Notes under the pieces: generated by a model
Databases searched by the model: none
Told to the model about the DNA's origin: nothing
Seen by the model: only the letters and a program-made list of their open reading frames with translations
NCBI RefSeq assembly: GCF_036387535.1
Contig: NZ_DASVTO010000118.1
Coordinates: 1-22,401, forward strand
DNA: 22,401 nt
From: Sphingomonas_R sp036387535
GTDB taxonomy: Bacteria > Pseudomonadota > Alphaproteobacteria > Sphingomonadales > Sphingomonadaceae
Direction of reading: 5' to 3'
Shown here: one piece after another, positions 1 to 7,789 of the stretch
Layout of the letters: the number at the start of each line of letters is the position of its first letter
How positions within the stretch are numbered: position 1 is the stretch's first letter
Position numbers and translations under genes: made by a program

Positions 1-72
1 ACGGGAAGGCTATGCCTGAAGCGAACGGGAAGACGATGCTCGACGCGAACGGGGACGCGATGAAGGTCGGTC
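1..72. repeat. 24-bp imperfect tandem repeat, about three units
   Basis: Units lie at 1-24, 25-48 and 49-72, each opening with ACGGG. Units 1 and 2 match at 19 of 24 positions; unit 3 matches unit 2 at only 13 of 24 and is decaying. The period is divisible by three, so both possible reading frames carry an 8-residue peptide repeat. The array may continue to the left of the window. Confidence 0.5.
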
Positions 73-159
73 CAGATGGGAAATCCGCTGGGGCCGGGCG
101 TGTCGAGACGCCTCCGACCGGTTCGAGGCGGCCGGGAACGCCTGCCGGCAGCCGGAGCC
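1..159. other. Left-edge segment of unclear coding status, next to gspH
   Basis: This stretch follows the 3' end of gspH, where gspI would normally stand. On the minus strand a frame opens with GTG overlapping the gspH stop codon (GTGA) and stays open to base 1, 54 codons. It has no prepilin motif (G-F-T-L-x-E plus a hydrophobic stretch), so it does not look like a normal gspI. On the plus strand another open frame enters from the left and ends at TGA 183-185, overlapping the gspH 3' end. Its tail is Gly/Asn/Asp rich with an 8-residue repeat (NGKAMPEA, NGKTMLDA) and could be the low-complexity C-terminus of a convergent gene. Third-position G+C is similar in both frames, so the sequence shown does not decide between them. 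Confidence 0.3.
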
Positions 160-609
160 TCACGATGCGGCCGCCGACGCGTTGAGGCCGTCGTAGCGGA
201 CGTGCCAGCTGTCGCGGGGAGAGGCGATGCGGGCGTCAATAGTGCCGCCGAGCCCGTCGACGCCGATCGGAACCGGCGCCGGGGTGACACCCGACAGCGT
301 GAGGCCGGACGGCAGGGCGTGACGGGCGAGCAGCGCGCTGTCGCCGCCGGTCCATCGGCGGCCGTCCCAGGTGACGAAGCCATAGCCTTTCGCATCGGCG
401 GTGAAGGCGATGGCGCGGTCGGTGACCATCACGTCGTCGGCGGCCAGGCGGATGCGCGCCGCCAGTCGCCGCGCCTCGCTTTCCGCGCTGGCCCCGCGAT
501 CGGCGGCGCCGAAGCCCAACGTCACCGCGCCAGCGGCGATGCCGATGATGACCAGCACGACCAGCATTTCGACAAGCGTCATCCCGCGTTCCGACGAGGA
601 CGGTCGCAT
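160..609 (-). CDS. gspH: Type II secretion minor pseudopilin GspH
   Basis: GspH is a minor pseudopilin at or near the tip of the T2SS pseudopilus, which works in the periplasm from the inner membrane. The 149-residue product has a short leader, MRPSSSERG, then the type IV prepilin motif MTLVEMLVVLVIIGI with the conserved Glu at mature position 5 and a hydrophobic helix of about 20 residues. A GspH-like beta domain follows, with a weakly conserved C-terminus. The ATG at 609 is chosen because it gives a normal leader and lies 5 bp after the gspG stop; the frame is open further upstream but only inside gspG. Gene order gspG-gspH on the minus strand agrees with a T2SS operon. A general prepilin-like protein is the alternative, but context favours GspH. 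Confidence 0.88.
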   Translation of the reverse strand: MRPSSSERGMTLVEMLVVLVIIGIAAGAVTLGFGAADRGASAESEARRLAARIRLAADDVMVTDRAIAFTADAKGYGFVTWDGRRWTGGDSALLARHALPSGLTLSGVTPAPVPIGVDGLGGTIDARIASPRDSWHVRYDGLNASAAAS

Positions 610-614
610 GGCGA

Positions 615-1109
615 TCAGCGACGGCGTTCGCTGAGGTCCGCGTCGAGCCCTTCGCCGCCGGGCTTGCCATCCTTGCCGAGCGACAGCAGGTCGAAGCCGG
701 ATCCGCCCTCGCCCGGATTCTTGTAGGCGTAGGGATGGCCCCACGGATCCATCGGCACCTGCGGCAGATAGCCTTCGGAGGCGTAGTTGGTCGGCACGGG
801 CGCGCCGGTGGGACGCTGCGCCAGCGCGGCCAACCCCTGTTGCGTCGAGGGGTAATCGCCATTGTCCAGCCGGTACATCTTGAGCGCGGCGGCGATCGTC
901 TTGAGATCGGTGCGCGCGACGGTGACGCGCGCCTCGTCCGGGCGACCGATGACGTTGGGCACGATCAGCGCGGCGACCAGCGCGATGATCGCCAGCACGA
1001 CGATCATCTCGATCAGGGTCAGTCCGGATTCGCTGTCACGCAAATGTCTTTGTTCGAGCGGTACCCGTCGGGCTTGTGCTAGGCTAAGGTCGGTCGGCGA
1101 AGTCGTCAT
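615..1109 (-). CDS. gspG: Type II secretion major pseudopilin GspG
   Basis: GspG is the main subunit of the T2SS pseudopilus. The product has the prepilin motif SESG/LTLIEMIVVLAII with Glu5, then the GspG-type globular domain with YRLDNGDYPSTQQGL, the proline-rich YLPQVPMDPWG and YAYKNPG segments, and a C-terminal DLLSLGKDGKPGGEG loop, the calcium-binding region in characterised GspG proteins. The first ATG (1109) gives a long 29-residue leader. A TTG at 1043 would give a conventional 7-residue leader (start, RDSESG) and leave about 90 bp for a promoter, so the true start is uncertain. A TTG at 1121 is also in frame but less likely. The gene is divergent from gspL, which begins at 1133, so with the ATG start only about 23 bp separate them. 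It is followed directly by gspH. Confidence 0.93.
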   Translation of the reverse strand: MTTSPTDLSLAQARRVPLEQRHLRDSESGLTLIEMIVVLAIIALVAALIVPNVIGRPDEARVTVARTDLKTIAAALKMYRLDNGDYPSTQQGLAALAQRPTGAPVPTNYASEGYLPQVPMDPWGHPYAYKNPGEGGSGFDLLSLGKDGKPGGEGLDADLSERRR

Positions 1110-1132
1110 CGGGACTACCAATAAGGCTTAAT

Positions 1133-2287
1133 GTGAAACTAGCGTTACACGCGATCCGCCTCGACGACTATCTGGTTCGTCTGCGCCCCGTCCTAGCGCC
1201 GGCGGGGCCGGCCGGCGTCTGGACGCTGGGGCCGGACGCGCCCCGGCTGCGCGAAACGGCGACGGGCGGTCCGGCCGTCGTGCTGGTGCCGACCGAACAG
1301 GTGCTGGTCACTGCGGTCGACCTGCCGCTGCCGTCGCGGCGGCAGCGGATCGCCGCGCTTCCGTTCGCGATCGAGGACCGGATCGCAGAACCGATCGAAG
1401 CGGTGCATGTCGCGCTGGGTGCCGTCACGGTGGCCGGCCGCTATCTGGCGGGCGTGGTCGCGCCGGCGGCGATGGCGGTCTGGGTCCGCGAGGCGGAGGC
1501 CGCGGGGCTGGGGCAGGCGGTGCTGATGCCCGATGCGCTGGCGTTGCCGGTCCCGGCGGACGGCGCGTGGAGCGTGGAGCGGAGCGCGGACCGCATCCTG
1601 GTGCGGGTGCCGGACGGAACGGGATTCGCGGTGTCGGCGGTGCGGTTCGCGGCGCTGTGGGCGGCGGCGGGACGTCCCGACTGCATCCTGTACGGTGCCG
1701 AATTGCCGGACGGCATTGCGGGGGTGGCGGCGGACCTGGCGCCCGAGCCGCTGGCCGAGCGGTTGCGCGTGCCGGCGCTGGACCTGCGTCAGGGCGCGTT
1801 CGCGCGCACGCGGCGGGCGGTATCGTCCCTGTGGCGGCGGGCGGCGATCGTCGCCGGGTGCGGCCTGCTGGCGCATGGCGCGATCGCGGCGGCGGACACG
1901 CTGGCGTTGCAGCGGATCGCCGCGGCGCGGAAGGCGGAGACGCGCGCGATCGTCGACCGGATCGCGCCGGGCACCGCGACGGACGACACGCTGGCCGAGG
2001 TTGCGGGCGACCTGTTGCCCGCGGGCGGACCGCGGGGCGCGGCGTTCGTGCCGCTGGTCGGGCGCGTGTCCGAAGCGTTGGGGCCCGGGGTGACGTTGCG
2101 CGCCCTAGCCTATGATGCCGGCGCGGGCAGCCTGGTGCTGGACGTGAGCGCGCCCGACCTGGCGGCGTTGCAGGCGGTGGAGGCACGGATGCGCGCGGCC
2201 GGGCTGGCGGCGACCGGCGGCGGCGGAACCACGGCGGCGGGTGGTGCCGAAGGGCAGATCACGATCCGCACCGGAGGCGCATCCTGA
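1133..2287 (+). CDS. gspL: Type II secretion inner-membrane platform protein GspL
   Basis: GspL links the ATPase GspE to the inner-membrane platform. The 384-residue product fits the family: a cytoplasmic actin-like region of about 230 residues (with the family-like stretch LPLPSRRQRIAALPFAIEDRI near residues 63-83), one transmembrane segment near 237-257 after a basic SLWRRAA stretch, and a periplasmic ferredoxin-like domain (FVPLVGRVSEALGPGVTLRALAYD onward). The start is GTG at 1133; the ATG two bases upstream is out of frame and meets TGA at once. Its TGA overlaps the gspM ATG by one base, implying translational coupling. Transcription is divergent from gspG. Confidence 0.9.
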   Translation: MKLALHAIRLDDYLVRLRPVLAPAGPAGVWTLGPDAPRLRETATGGPAVVLVPTEQVLVTAVDLPLPSRRQRIAALPFAIEDRIAEPIEAVHVALGAVTVAGRYLAGVVAPAAMAVWVREAEAAGLGQAVLMPDALALPVPADGAWSVERSADRILVRVPDGTGFAVSAVRFAALWAAAGRPDCILYGAELPDGIAGVAADLAPEPLAERLRVPALDLRQGAFARTRRAVSSLWRRAAIVAGCGLLAHGAIAAADTLALQRIAAARKAETRAIVDRIAPGTATDDTLAEVAGDLLPAGGPRGAAFVPLVGRVSEALGPGVTLRALAYDAGAGSLVLDVSAPDLAALQAVEARMRAAGLAATGGGGTTAAGGAEGQITIRTGGAS

Positions 2288-2772
2288 TGGCGATCCCGTT
2301 CGAACCCCATGTCGCGCGGGTCCGGTCCTGGTGGACGGCGCGATCGACGCGAGAGCGCGCGTTGCTGGCGGCGCTGGGCGCGGTGGCGGTGATCGCGTTG
2401 CTGCTGGTGCTGGTGGTCAAGCCGTTGCAGGCGGCGCGTGGACAGGCGCTGGCCGATATCCGCACCTATGAGACGCTGTCCGCCGGGCTGACCGCCGCGG
2501 GGAGCAGCGCGCGGCCGGCGGCACCGGGACGCAGCGGACCGGTGGCGCAGATCCTGACCACCACCGCCGCCGGTTTCGGGCTGACGGTGCAACGGGTGGA
2601 GCCGGAGGGCGGCCAGACGCGGGTCGTGATGGACGGCGTACCCTATGACGCCGTGATGCGCTGGTTGGCGGATCTGGAGACCGGCGGCGGGGTGACGATC
2701 GCGGAGGTGCGGCTGGACCGTGCCGATGCGGCGGGCCAGGTGAATGTGCAGGTGGTGGTGCAGGGATCGTGA
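2287..2772 (+). CDS. gspM: Type II secretion platform protein GspM
   Basis: GspM is a small bitopic inner-membrane protein that partners GspL. The 161-residue product has a cytoplasmic N-terminus (MAIPFEPHVARVRSWWTARS), a single transmembrane helix at about residues 24-46 (ALLAALGAVAVIALLLVLVV) and a periplasmic domain with the pattern seen in GspM, including a conserved-looking stretch around VPYDAVMRWLADLE. It begins at ATG 2287, sharing one base with the gspL stop, and its TGA shares a base with the gspE ATG at 2772, so gspL-gspM-gspE are probably co-translated. Identification rests on topology, length and position as much as on sequence, since this family diverges quickly. Confidence 0.88.
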   Translation: MAIPFEPHVARVRSWWTARSTRERALLAALGAVAVIALLLVLVVKPLQAARGQALADIRTYETLSAGLTAAGSSARPAAPGRSGPVAQILTTTAAGFGLTVQRVEPEGGQTRVVMDGVPYDAVMRWLADLETGGGVTIAEVRLDRADAAGQVNVQVVVQGS

Positions 2773-4280
2773 TGATCGAGGGTGAGACGCTGGAGCCCGT
2801 CACCGCGGAGCCGGTCGCCGTCGCGGGGCTGCCTTATGGCTTTGCCCGGCGGCACGGGGTGCTGGTGCGCGCGACGCCGGGAGGGGGCGAATGCGTGACG
2901 CGCGGCACGCCGCCGCTGGCGGCCGTGCTGGAGGTGCAGCGGCTGTTCGGCGACACGTTGCCGATCGTGGCGCTGGACGATGCCGGGTTCGACGCGGCGT
3001 TGAGCGCGCAATATCGCGACAGCGCCGCATTGGCATCCGACGCGGCATCGGCGAGCGACCAGGACCTGGCGGCGTTGGCGGACAGTGCGTCGGCGGTGGA
3101 CGACCTGCTCGACAATCGCGACGATTCGCCGGTGATCAGGCTGATCAACGCTTTGCTGCTGGAGGCGGTGAAGGAAAGCGCGTCCGACATCCATGTCGAA
3201 ACGCAGGAAAAGCGGTTGCTGGTGCGATTCCGGATCGACGGCGTGCTGCGCGACCGGGTGGAGCCGAAGCGCGCGCTGGCGCCGTTGCTGGTCAGCCGGA
3301 TCAAGGTGATGGCCAAGCTGGACATCGCCGAGAAACGCGTGCCGCAGGACGGGCGCGTGACGTTGCGCGTCGGCGGCTATGATATCGATGCCCGCGTTTC
3401 CACCATCCCGACGCAGCATGGCGAGCGGGTTGTGATGCGGTTGCTGGACCGCGGGGCAACGCAGCTGGACCTGCAGGCGCTGGGGATGAACGAACGCGAT
3501 ATCGGCGTGTTTCACGGGCTTCTGCAGCGGCCGCACGGGATCGTACTGGTGACCGGGCCGACCGGATCGGGGAAAACGACGACGCTGTACGCCGCGCTGA
3601 CCCGGCTGAACGATCGCCAGCGCAACATCATGACGGTCGAGGATCCGATCGAATATGAGCTGGAGGGCGTCGGGCAGACGCAGGTCAACCCGAAGACCGA
3701 GCTGACCTTCGCCCGCGGACTGCGCGCGATCCTGCGGCAGGATCCGGACGTCATCATGGTCGGCGAGATCCGTGACGACGAAACCGCGGAAGTGGCGGTG
3801 CGATCCAGCATGACCGGGCATTTCGTGCTGTCGACCCTGCACACCAACAGCGCGATCGGCAGCGTGACCCGGCTGATCGACATGGGCGTCGAACGCTATC
3901 TGCTGGCGCCGATGCTGGTGGGGTTGATCGCGCAGCGGCTGGTACGGCGGCTGTGCCAGGCGTGCCGGGCGGAGGATATGGCGGGAACGCGCGACGTGGC
4001 GCTGCTGTCAGGGGCGGTGGCGCTGGGCGATCCGGTGTTCCGGCCGGTGGGGTGTGCCGCGTGCCATGGCGACGGGTATCGCGGTCGGCTGGGCCTGTAT
4101 GAACTGGTGACGATCGACGAACGGATGCAGGCGATGATCCATGACGGCGCGTCCGAAGCGGCACTGGTGACCGCGGCGCGCACGCGGAGCCCGAGCCTGC
4201 TGGACGACGGGATCGCGAAGGTGCGGGCGGGGCTGACCTCCGTGGACGAGGTGGCGCGGGTGGTGAGGGATGATGTGTGA
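2772..4280 (+). CDS. gspE: Type II secretion ATPase GspE
   Basis: GspE is the cytoplasmic hexameric ATPase that powers pseudopilus assembly. The 502-residue product has a divergent N-terminal domain, then the secretion-ATPase core: SPVIRLINALLLEAV and SASDIHVE near residues 117-140, Walker A GPTGSGKTTT at about 262-271, the Asp box around EDPIEYELEGVGQTQVN, Walker B IMVGEIRDDETAEVA at about 328-342, and the His box near STLHTNSAIGSV. A tetracysteine zinc motif typical of GspE follows, CxxC at about 395 (CQAC) and 429 (CAAC). All catalytic elements are present. ATG 2772 overlaps the gspM stop; GTG 2769 immediately upstream is an alternative start adding one residue. After the stop come about 250 bp of palindromic repeats before gspF. 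Confidence 0.96.
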   Translation: MIEGETLEPVTAEPVAVAGLPYGFARRHGVLVRATPGGGECVTRGTPPLAAVLEVQRLFGDTLPIVALDDAGFDAALSAQYRDSAALASDAASASDQDLAALADSASAVDDLLDNRDDSPVIRLINALLLEAVKESASDIHVETQEKRLLVRFRIDGVLRDRVEPKRALAPLLVSRIKVMAKLDIAEKRVPQDGRVTLRVGGYDIDARVSTIPTQHGERVVMRLLDRGATQLDLQALGMNERDIGVFHGLLQRPHGIVLVTGPTGSGKTTTLYAALTRLNDRQRNIMTVEDPIEYELEGVGQTQVNPKTELTFARGLRAILRQDPDVIMVGEIRDDETAEVAVRSSMTGHFVLSTLHTNSAIGSVTRLIDMGVERYLLAPMLVGLIAQRLVRRLCQACRAEDMAGTRDVALLSGAVALGDPVFRPVGCAACHGDGYRGRLGLYELVTIDERMQAMIHDGASEAALVTAARTRSPSLLDDGIAKVRAGLTSVDEVARVVRDDV

Positions 4281-4306
4281 GTTCGTATCGTCGTTCAGTT
4301 CCGTTC

Positions 4307-4356
4307 GGTTCGAGCCTGTCGAGAACGCTGCGGAGGGTTCTCGACAGGCTCGAACC
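4307..4356. repeat. Paired palindromic repeat (REP-like) between gspE and gspF, pair 1
   Basis: GGTTCGAGCCTGTCGAGAAC (4307-4326) is followed after 10 bp by its exact reverse complement (4337-4356). The RNA would form a perfect 20-bp stem with a short loop. The same element recurs at 4423-4506, 21451-21500 and 21879-21898, so it is a dispersed genomic repeat rather than a local terminator; there is no T-run. Confidence 0.93.
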
Positions 4357-4422
4357 GGACGTATGAAGGCGTTGGGGCAGGATCCTGACGCGCGTTCTCG
4401 GTACGCGCGAACGGCTCGGCGG

Positions 4423-4506
4423 GTTCTCGACAGGCTCGAACCGAACAGGGATGTTGCGAGGGGTGGCCGCCATCTACGTTTCGGTCGGTTCGAGCCTGTC
4501 GAGAAG
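4423..4506. repeat. Paired palindromic repeat between gspE and gspF, pair 2
   Basis: GTTCTCGACAGGCTCGAACC (4423-4442) and the inverted arm GGTTCGAGCCTGTCGAGAA (4487-4505) flank 44 bp of unique sequence. The arms point opposite to those of pair 1, and the second ends in AAG rather than AAC. With pair 1 it fills nearly all of the 249-bp gspE-gspF gap; no gene is seen in this gap. Confidence 0.9.
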
Positions 4507-4529
4507 CCTTTGCGGCGAAAGACCGCCTG

Positions 4530-5762
4530 ATGCCCGCTTTCTCCTACAAGGCCGTCGACGCGACGGGGAAGCCGTCCAAGGGCGTGCTGGAGGCGGCGAA
4601 TGCCGGTGCGGCGCGGCGGGCATTGCGCGAACGCAACCTGTTACCCACCGCGGTGGAGATCACCGACAAGCCGGTCGGCGCGGCGGGGAAGGGCGGGATC
4701 GACCTGTCGGCGCTGTTCCGCAAGCGGGTCGGCGCCCGTGCGCTGTCCACGGTGACGCGGCAGATCGCAACGCTGGTGAGCAGCGATATCCGGATCGAGG
4801 AGGCGTTGCGGCTGGTGGCGGCGCAGGCGGACACGCCGGCGATGGCGGGGTTGCTGCTGAACGTCCGGGGCGGGATCCTGGACGGGCGATCCTTTGCGCA
4901 GGCGCTGGGCGATCATCCCGCGGCCTTTCCGGAATTCTATCGGGCATCCGTGGCGGCGGGCGAACAGTCCGGGCGGTTGCCCGAGGTGCTGAACCATCTG
5001 GCCGAGTTCGTGGAGCATCGCCACCGCAACCAGCAGAAGGTGCAGCTGGCCTTGCTGTACCCGGCGTTGCTGGCGGTGGTATCGATCGGGATGATGGTGC
5101 TGCTGCTGGTCTATGTCGTCCCGGACATTGTGAAGGTGTTCGTGTCGCGCGGCGCGGAACTGCCGTTCCTGACGCGCGCGCTGATCGGATTGAGCGCCGG
5201 GTTCCAGCGATATGGCCTGGTGATAGCCGCGGCGATCGCGCTGGCGGTGATCGGTTGGCGCGGCTGGGTGAAGCAGGCGGGCAACCGGCTGCGTTTCCAC
5301 CGGTTTCTGGCAACGACGCGGCCGGTGGCGGGGTTCAGCCGCAAGCATAATGCCGCGCGCTTCGCCGGTTCGCTGGCGACATTGGTGCAGAGCATGGTGC
5401 CGCTGGTCGAGGCGTTGAACGCGGCGGCGGCGGTGACGCCCAACCTGCATGTCCGCGAACGCGCGCGGGCGGTGGCGGCGCGGGTGCGCGAGGGCGCGAG
5501 CCTGCAGACCGGCATGACCGAGGCCGCGATCTTCCCGTCGATGCTGGTGGCGATCGTCGCATCGGGCGAATCGAGCGGGCGGCTGGGCCCGGCGCTGGGC
5601 CGCGCGGCGGGCGAGCTGGACCGCGAACTGGAACAGGCGGTGTCGACGCTGGTGGCGCTGGTCGAGCCGGCGGTGCTGCTGATGATGGGCGGACTGGTGC
5701 TGTTGATGGTGCTGGCGATCCTGTTGCCGATCATCAACCTGAACAATCTGGTCGGGGTCTAA
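4530..5762 (+). CDS. gspF: Type II secretion inner-membrane protein GspF
   Basis: GspF is the polytopic inner-membrane platform protein. The 410-residue product matches the usual length and has the hallmark opening PAFSYKAVDATGKPSKGVLEA, two T2SSF domains (about residues 65-190 and 270-395) and three transmembrane helices near 172-196, 228-247 and 381-404, ending in the typical NLNNLVGV. Conserved signatures include TRQIATLVSSDIRIEEAL, FPEFYRASVAAGEQSGRLPEVL and, in the second repeat, IVASGESSGRLGPAL. ATG 4530 starts the canonical N-terminus. It is separated from gspE by repeats, so stable hairpins in a shared transcript could reduce its expression relative to gspLME; that is inference. Confidence 0.96.
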   Translation: MPAFSYKAVDATGKPSKGVLEAANAGAARRALRERNLLPTAVEITDKPVGAAGKGGIDLSALFRKRVGARALSTVTRQIATLVSSDIRIEEALRLVAAQADTPAMAGLLLNVRGGILDGRSFAQALGDHPAAFPEFYRASVAAGEQSGRLPEVLNHLAEFVEHRHRNQQKVQLALLYPALLAVVSIGMMVLLLVYVVPDIVKVFVSRGAELPFLTRALIGLSAGFQRYGLVIAAAIALAVIGWRGWVKQAGNRLRFHRFLATTRPVAGFSRKHNAARFAGSLATLVQSMVPLVEALNAAAAVTPNLHVRERARAVAARVREGASLQTGMTEAAIFPSMLVAIVASGESSGRLGPALGRAAGELDRELEQAVSTLVALVEPAVLLMMGGLVLLMVLAILLPIINLNNLVGV

Positions 5763-5780
5763 GGATCGGTGACGCCGACG

Positions 5781-5810
5781 GTGCGGGCGACAATCCCTTG
5801 CCACCCGCAC
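5781..5810 (+). other. Weak hairpin between gspF and the agmatine genes
   Basis: GTGCGGG (5781-5787) pairs with CCCGCAC (5804-5810) around a 16-nt loop. No T-run follows, so this is not a convincing intrinsic terminator. The rest of the 5763-5877 gap shows nothing else except a GAGGA ribosome-binding site just before aguA. Confidence 0.25.
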
Positions 5811-5877
5811 GACGACACGCCATCTGCCCGCCGTCCCGCCTTCGCCCCGCCCTTTGCCATAGCCATTGAGGATCCTC

Positions 5878-6861
5878 ATGCCACATTGCCAGCCTCCGGA
5901 ATGGGCGCCGCATGACCGTGTGTGGATCGGTTTCCCAAGCCATGCCGCGCTCTGGCTGGACGATCTTGCCCCCGCGCGCGACGAGGTGGTGGCGTTTGCG
6001 CGCGCGGTGCGGGCGGGCGGCCGGGGCGAGCGGGTCGTGCTGGTCGCGGCGGACGGTGCCGCCGCGGACGCCGCCCGCGCGCTGGCCGGCGACGATATCG
6101 ATGTTCAGGTGGCGGCGTTCGGCGACATCTGGCTGCGCGATACCGGCCCGATCCTGTTGAGCGGAGACGGCGGCCCCCGCGCCGCGCTGTTCCGGTTCAA
6201 CGGCTGGGGCGGCAAATATGACCTGGCGCATGACGATACTGTCGGCCGGACGCTGGCGGATGCCGCCGGCATCACCGCCGCGGCGCACGACTGGGTGCTG
6301 GAAGGCGGGGCGATCGACGTCGATGGCACCGGGCTGGCCGTCACCACCGAACAGTGCCTGCTGAACCCCAACCGCAACCCCGGCCTGTCGCGCGATGATG
6401 TCGCGGCGCGCCTGGCGTCGGATCTGGGGATCCATCATGTCCTGTGGCTGGGCGACGGTCTGGCCAATGATCATACCGATGGCCATGTCGACAATCTTGC
6501 GCGGTTCGTCGCACCCGGCCGGATCGCGATCCCGGTCGCGGACGGCGCCGACGATCCCAACGCCGCAGTCTATGCCGATGCCGCCGCCCGCGCGCGTGCC
6601 TTCGGACTGGAGGTGGTCGCGATTCCGTCGCCCGGCGCGGTCGAGCGGGATGGCGAGATCGTGCCGGCATCCTATATGAACTTCTACATCGGGAATGCCG
6701 CGGTGGTGGTGCCGCTCTACGGCGCGGCGAATGACGATGCCGCGGTGGCGGCGATCGCGGCGCTGTTTCCCGACCGGATCGTCACCGGGTTCCGCGCGGA
6801 TCATATCCTGACCGGCGGCGGCAGTTTCCACTGCATTTCGCAACAGGTGCCCGCGTCATAA
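5878..6861 (+). CDS. aguA: Agmatine deiminase
   Basis: This enzyme hydrolyses agmatine to N-carbamoylputrescine and ammonia in the cytoplasm, the first step of the AguA/AguB putrescine route. The 327-residue product shows agmatine deiminase (PAD_porph) hallmarks: PEWAPHDRVWIGFPSHAALW at the N-terminus, the substrate loop DIWLRDTGP near 83-91, FNGWGGKY near 107-114, EGGAID near 141-146, DGHVDNLARF near 201-210 and the catalytic cysteine in GGGSFHCISQQ (about Cys319). ATG 5878 is preferred because it is preceded by GAGGA and gives the normal N-terminus; an in-frame TTG lies 12 bp upstream. The aguB gene follows 76 bp downstream on the same strand. No arginine decarboxylase is in the window, so the agmatine source is unknown. 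Confidence 0.96.
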   Translation: MPHCQPPEWAPHDRVWIGFPSHAALWLDDLAPARDEVVAFARAVRAGGRGERVVLVAADGAAADAARALAGDDIDVQVAAFGDIWLRDTGPILLSGDGGPRAALFRFNGWGGKYDLAHDDTVGRTLADAAGITAAAHDWVLEGGAIDVDGTGLAVTTEQCLLNPNRNPGLSRDDVAARLASDLGIHHVLWLGDGLANDHTDGHVDNLARFVAPGRIAIPVADGADDPNAAVYADAAARARAFGLEVVAIPSPGAVERDGEIVPASYMNFYIGNAAVVVPLYGAANDDAAVAAIAALFPDRIVTGFRADHILTGGGSFHCISQQVPAS

Positions 6862-6937
6862 GCCCGGCGCGGTCGCGGCCACGCGCGGTTTTCGCCATCG
6901 CCCGATCCGGGCGGCACCCCGTGAGAAGGATCTTTGC

Positions 6938-7786
6938 ATGACCACCATCACCGTCGCCGCGTTGCAGCTGGGTTTCGGCGCCGACATCCACGAGAATATC
7001 GCCAATGTTGCCGCGCTGGTGCGCGAGGCGGCGGGAAAGGGTGCGCAGGTGGTCCTGCCGCCCGAGCTGTTCGAGGGACCCTATTTCTGCCGGGTCGAGG
7101 ATGAGGGCCTGTTCGCGCGCGCGATGTCGGTCGATACGCACCCCGCCGTTCTGGCGATGCGCGCGCTGGCCGACGAGCTGAACATCCATATCCCGACGAG
7201 CTTCTTCGAGGCGGACGGGCCGCATCATTACAATTCGCTGGCGATGATCGGGCCGGATGGCGCGGTGCAGGGCGTGTACCGCAAGAGCCATATTCCCGAT
7301 GGTCCGGGATATGAGGAGAAATTCTATTTCCGGCCCGGCAACACCGGGTTCAAGGTGTGGAAGGATGCGCCCGTGCCGCTGGGGGTGGGCGTCTGCTGGG
7401 ACCAGTGGTATCCGGAAACCGCGCGCGCGATGATGCTGATGGGCGCGGAAATCCTGTTCTATCCCACCGCGATCGGGAATGAACCGCATGACCCGTCGCT
7501 GGACACGTCACGGCTGTGGCGGCGGGCGATGATCGGCCATGCGGTATCGAACGTGGTGCCCGTCATCGCCGCCAACCGGATCGGGACGGAAGACGGCCAG
7601 ACTTTTTACGGGCACAGCTTCATCGCGGACGAGCGCGGCGACCTGATCGCCGAATTCGGGGTGCAGGAAACCGGCGTGCTGGTCGCGACGCTGGATATCG
7701 ACCGGGTCAAGCGCCACCGCGCGGCGTTCGGATTCTTCCGGGATCGCCGCCCGGAACTGTACGGCCGGCTGGTCCAGGATATCTGA
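6938..7786 (+). CDS. aguB: N-carbamoylputrescine amidase
   Basis: The enzyme converts N-carbamoylputrescine to putrescine, CO2 and ammonia, completing the agmatine route with the upstream aguA. The 282-residue product belongs to the carbon-nitrogen hydrolase (nitrilase) superfamily. Its catalytic triad is visible: Glu43 in PPELFEGPYFC, Lys116 in YRKSHIPDG and Cys153 in GVGVCWDQWYPE. The sequence EGPYFCR and the C-terminal region HSFIADERGDLIAEF are characteristic of the AguB branch. The ATG at 6938 follows a good ribosome-binding site (GAGAAGGA). The stop at 7786 lies 3 bp from the 3' end of a convergent small gene. Confidence 0.96.
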   Translation: MTTITVAALQLGFGADIHENIANVAALVREAAGKGAQVVLPPELFEGPYFCRVEDEGLFARAMSVDTHPAVLAMRALADELNIHIPTSFFEADGPHHYNSLAMIGPDGAVQGVYRKSHIPDGPGYEEKFYFRPGNTGFKVWKDAPVPLGVGVCWDQWYPETARAMMLMGAEILFYPTAIGNEPHDPSLDTSRLWRRAMIGHAVSNVVPVIAANRIGTEDGQTFYGHSFIADERGDLIAEFGVQETGVLVATLDIDRVKRHRAAFGFFRDRRPELYGRLVQDI

Positions 7787-7789
7787 TCC

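Noticed and set aside
101..127. TGTCGAGA and GGTTCGAG as remains of a palindromic repeat
   Set aside because: The two pieces are in the wrong order for one arm and too short to exclude chance.
2643..3842. 399-codon minus-strand frame opposite gspE
   Set aside because: Rich in Arg, His and Gln with no domain, a typical antisense shadow in high-GC DNA; gspE has full motifs.
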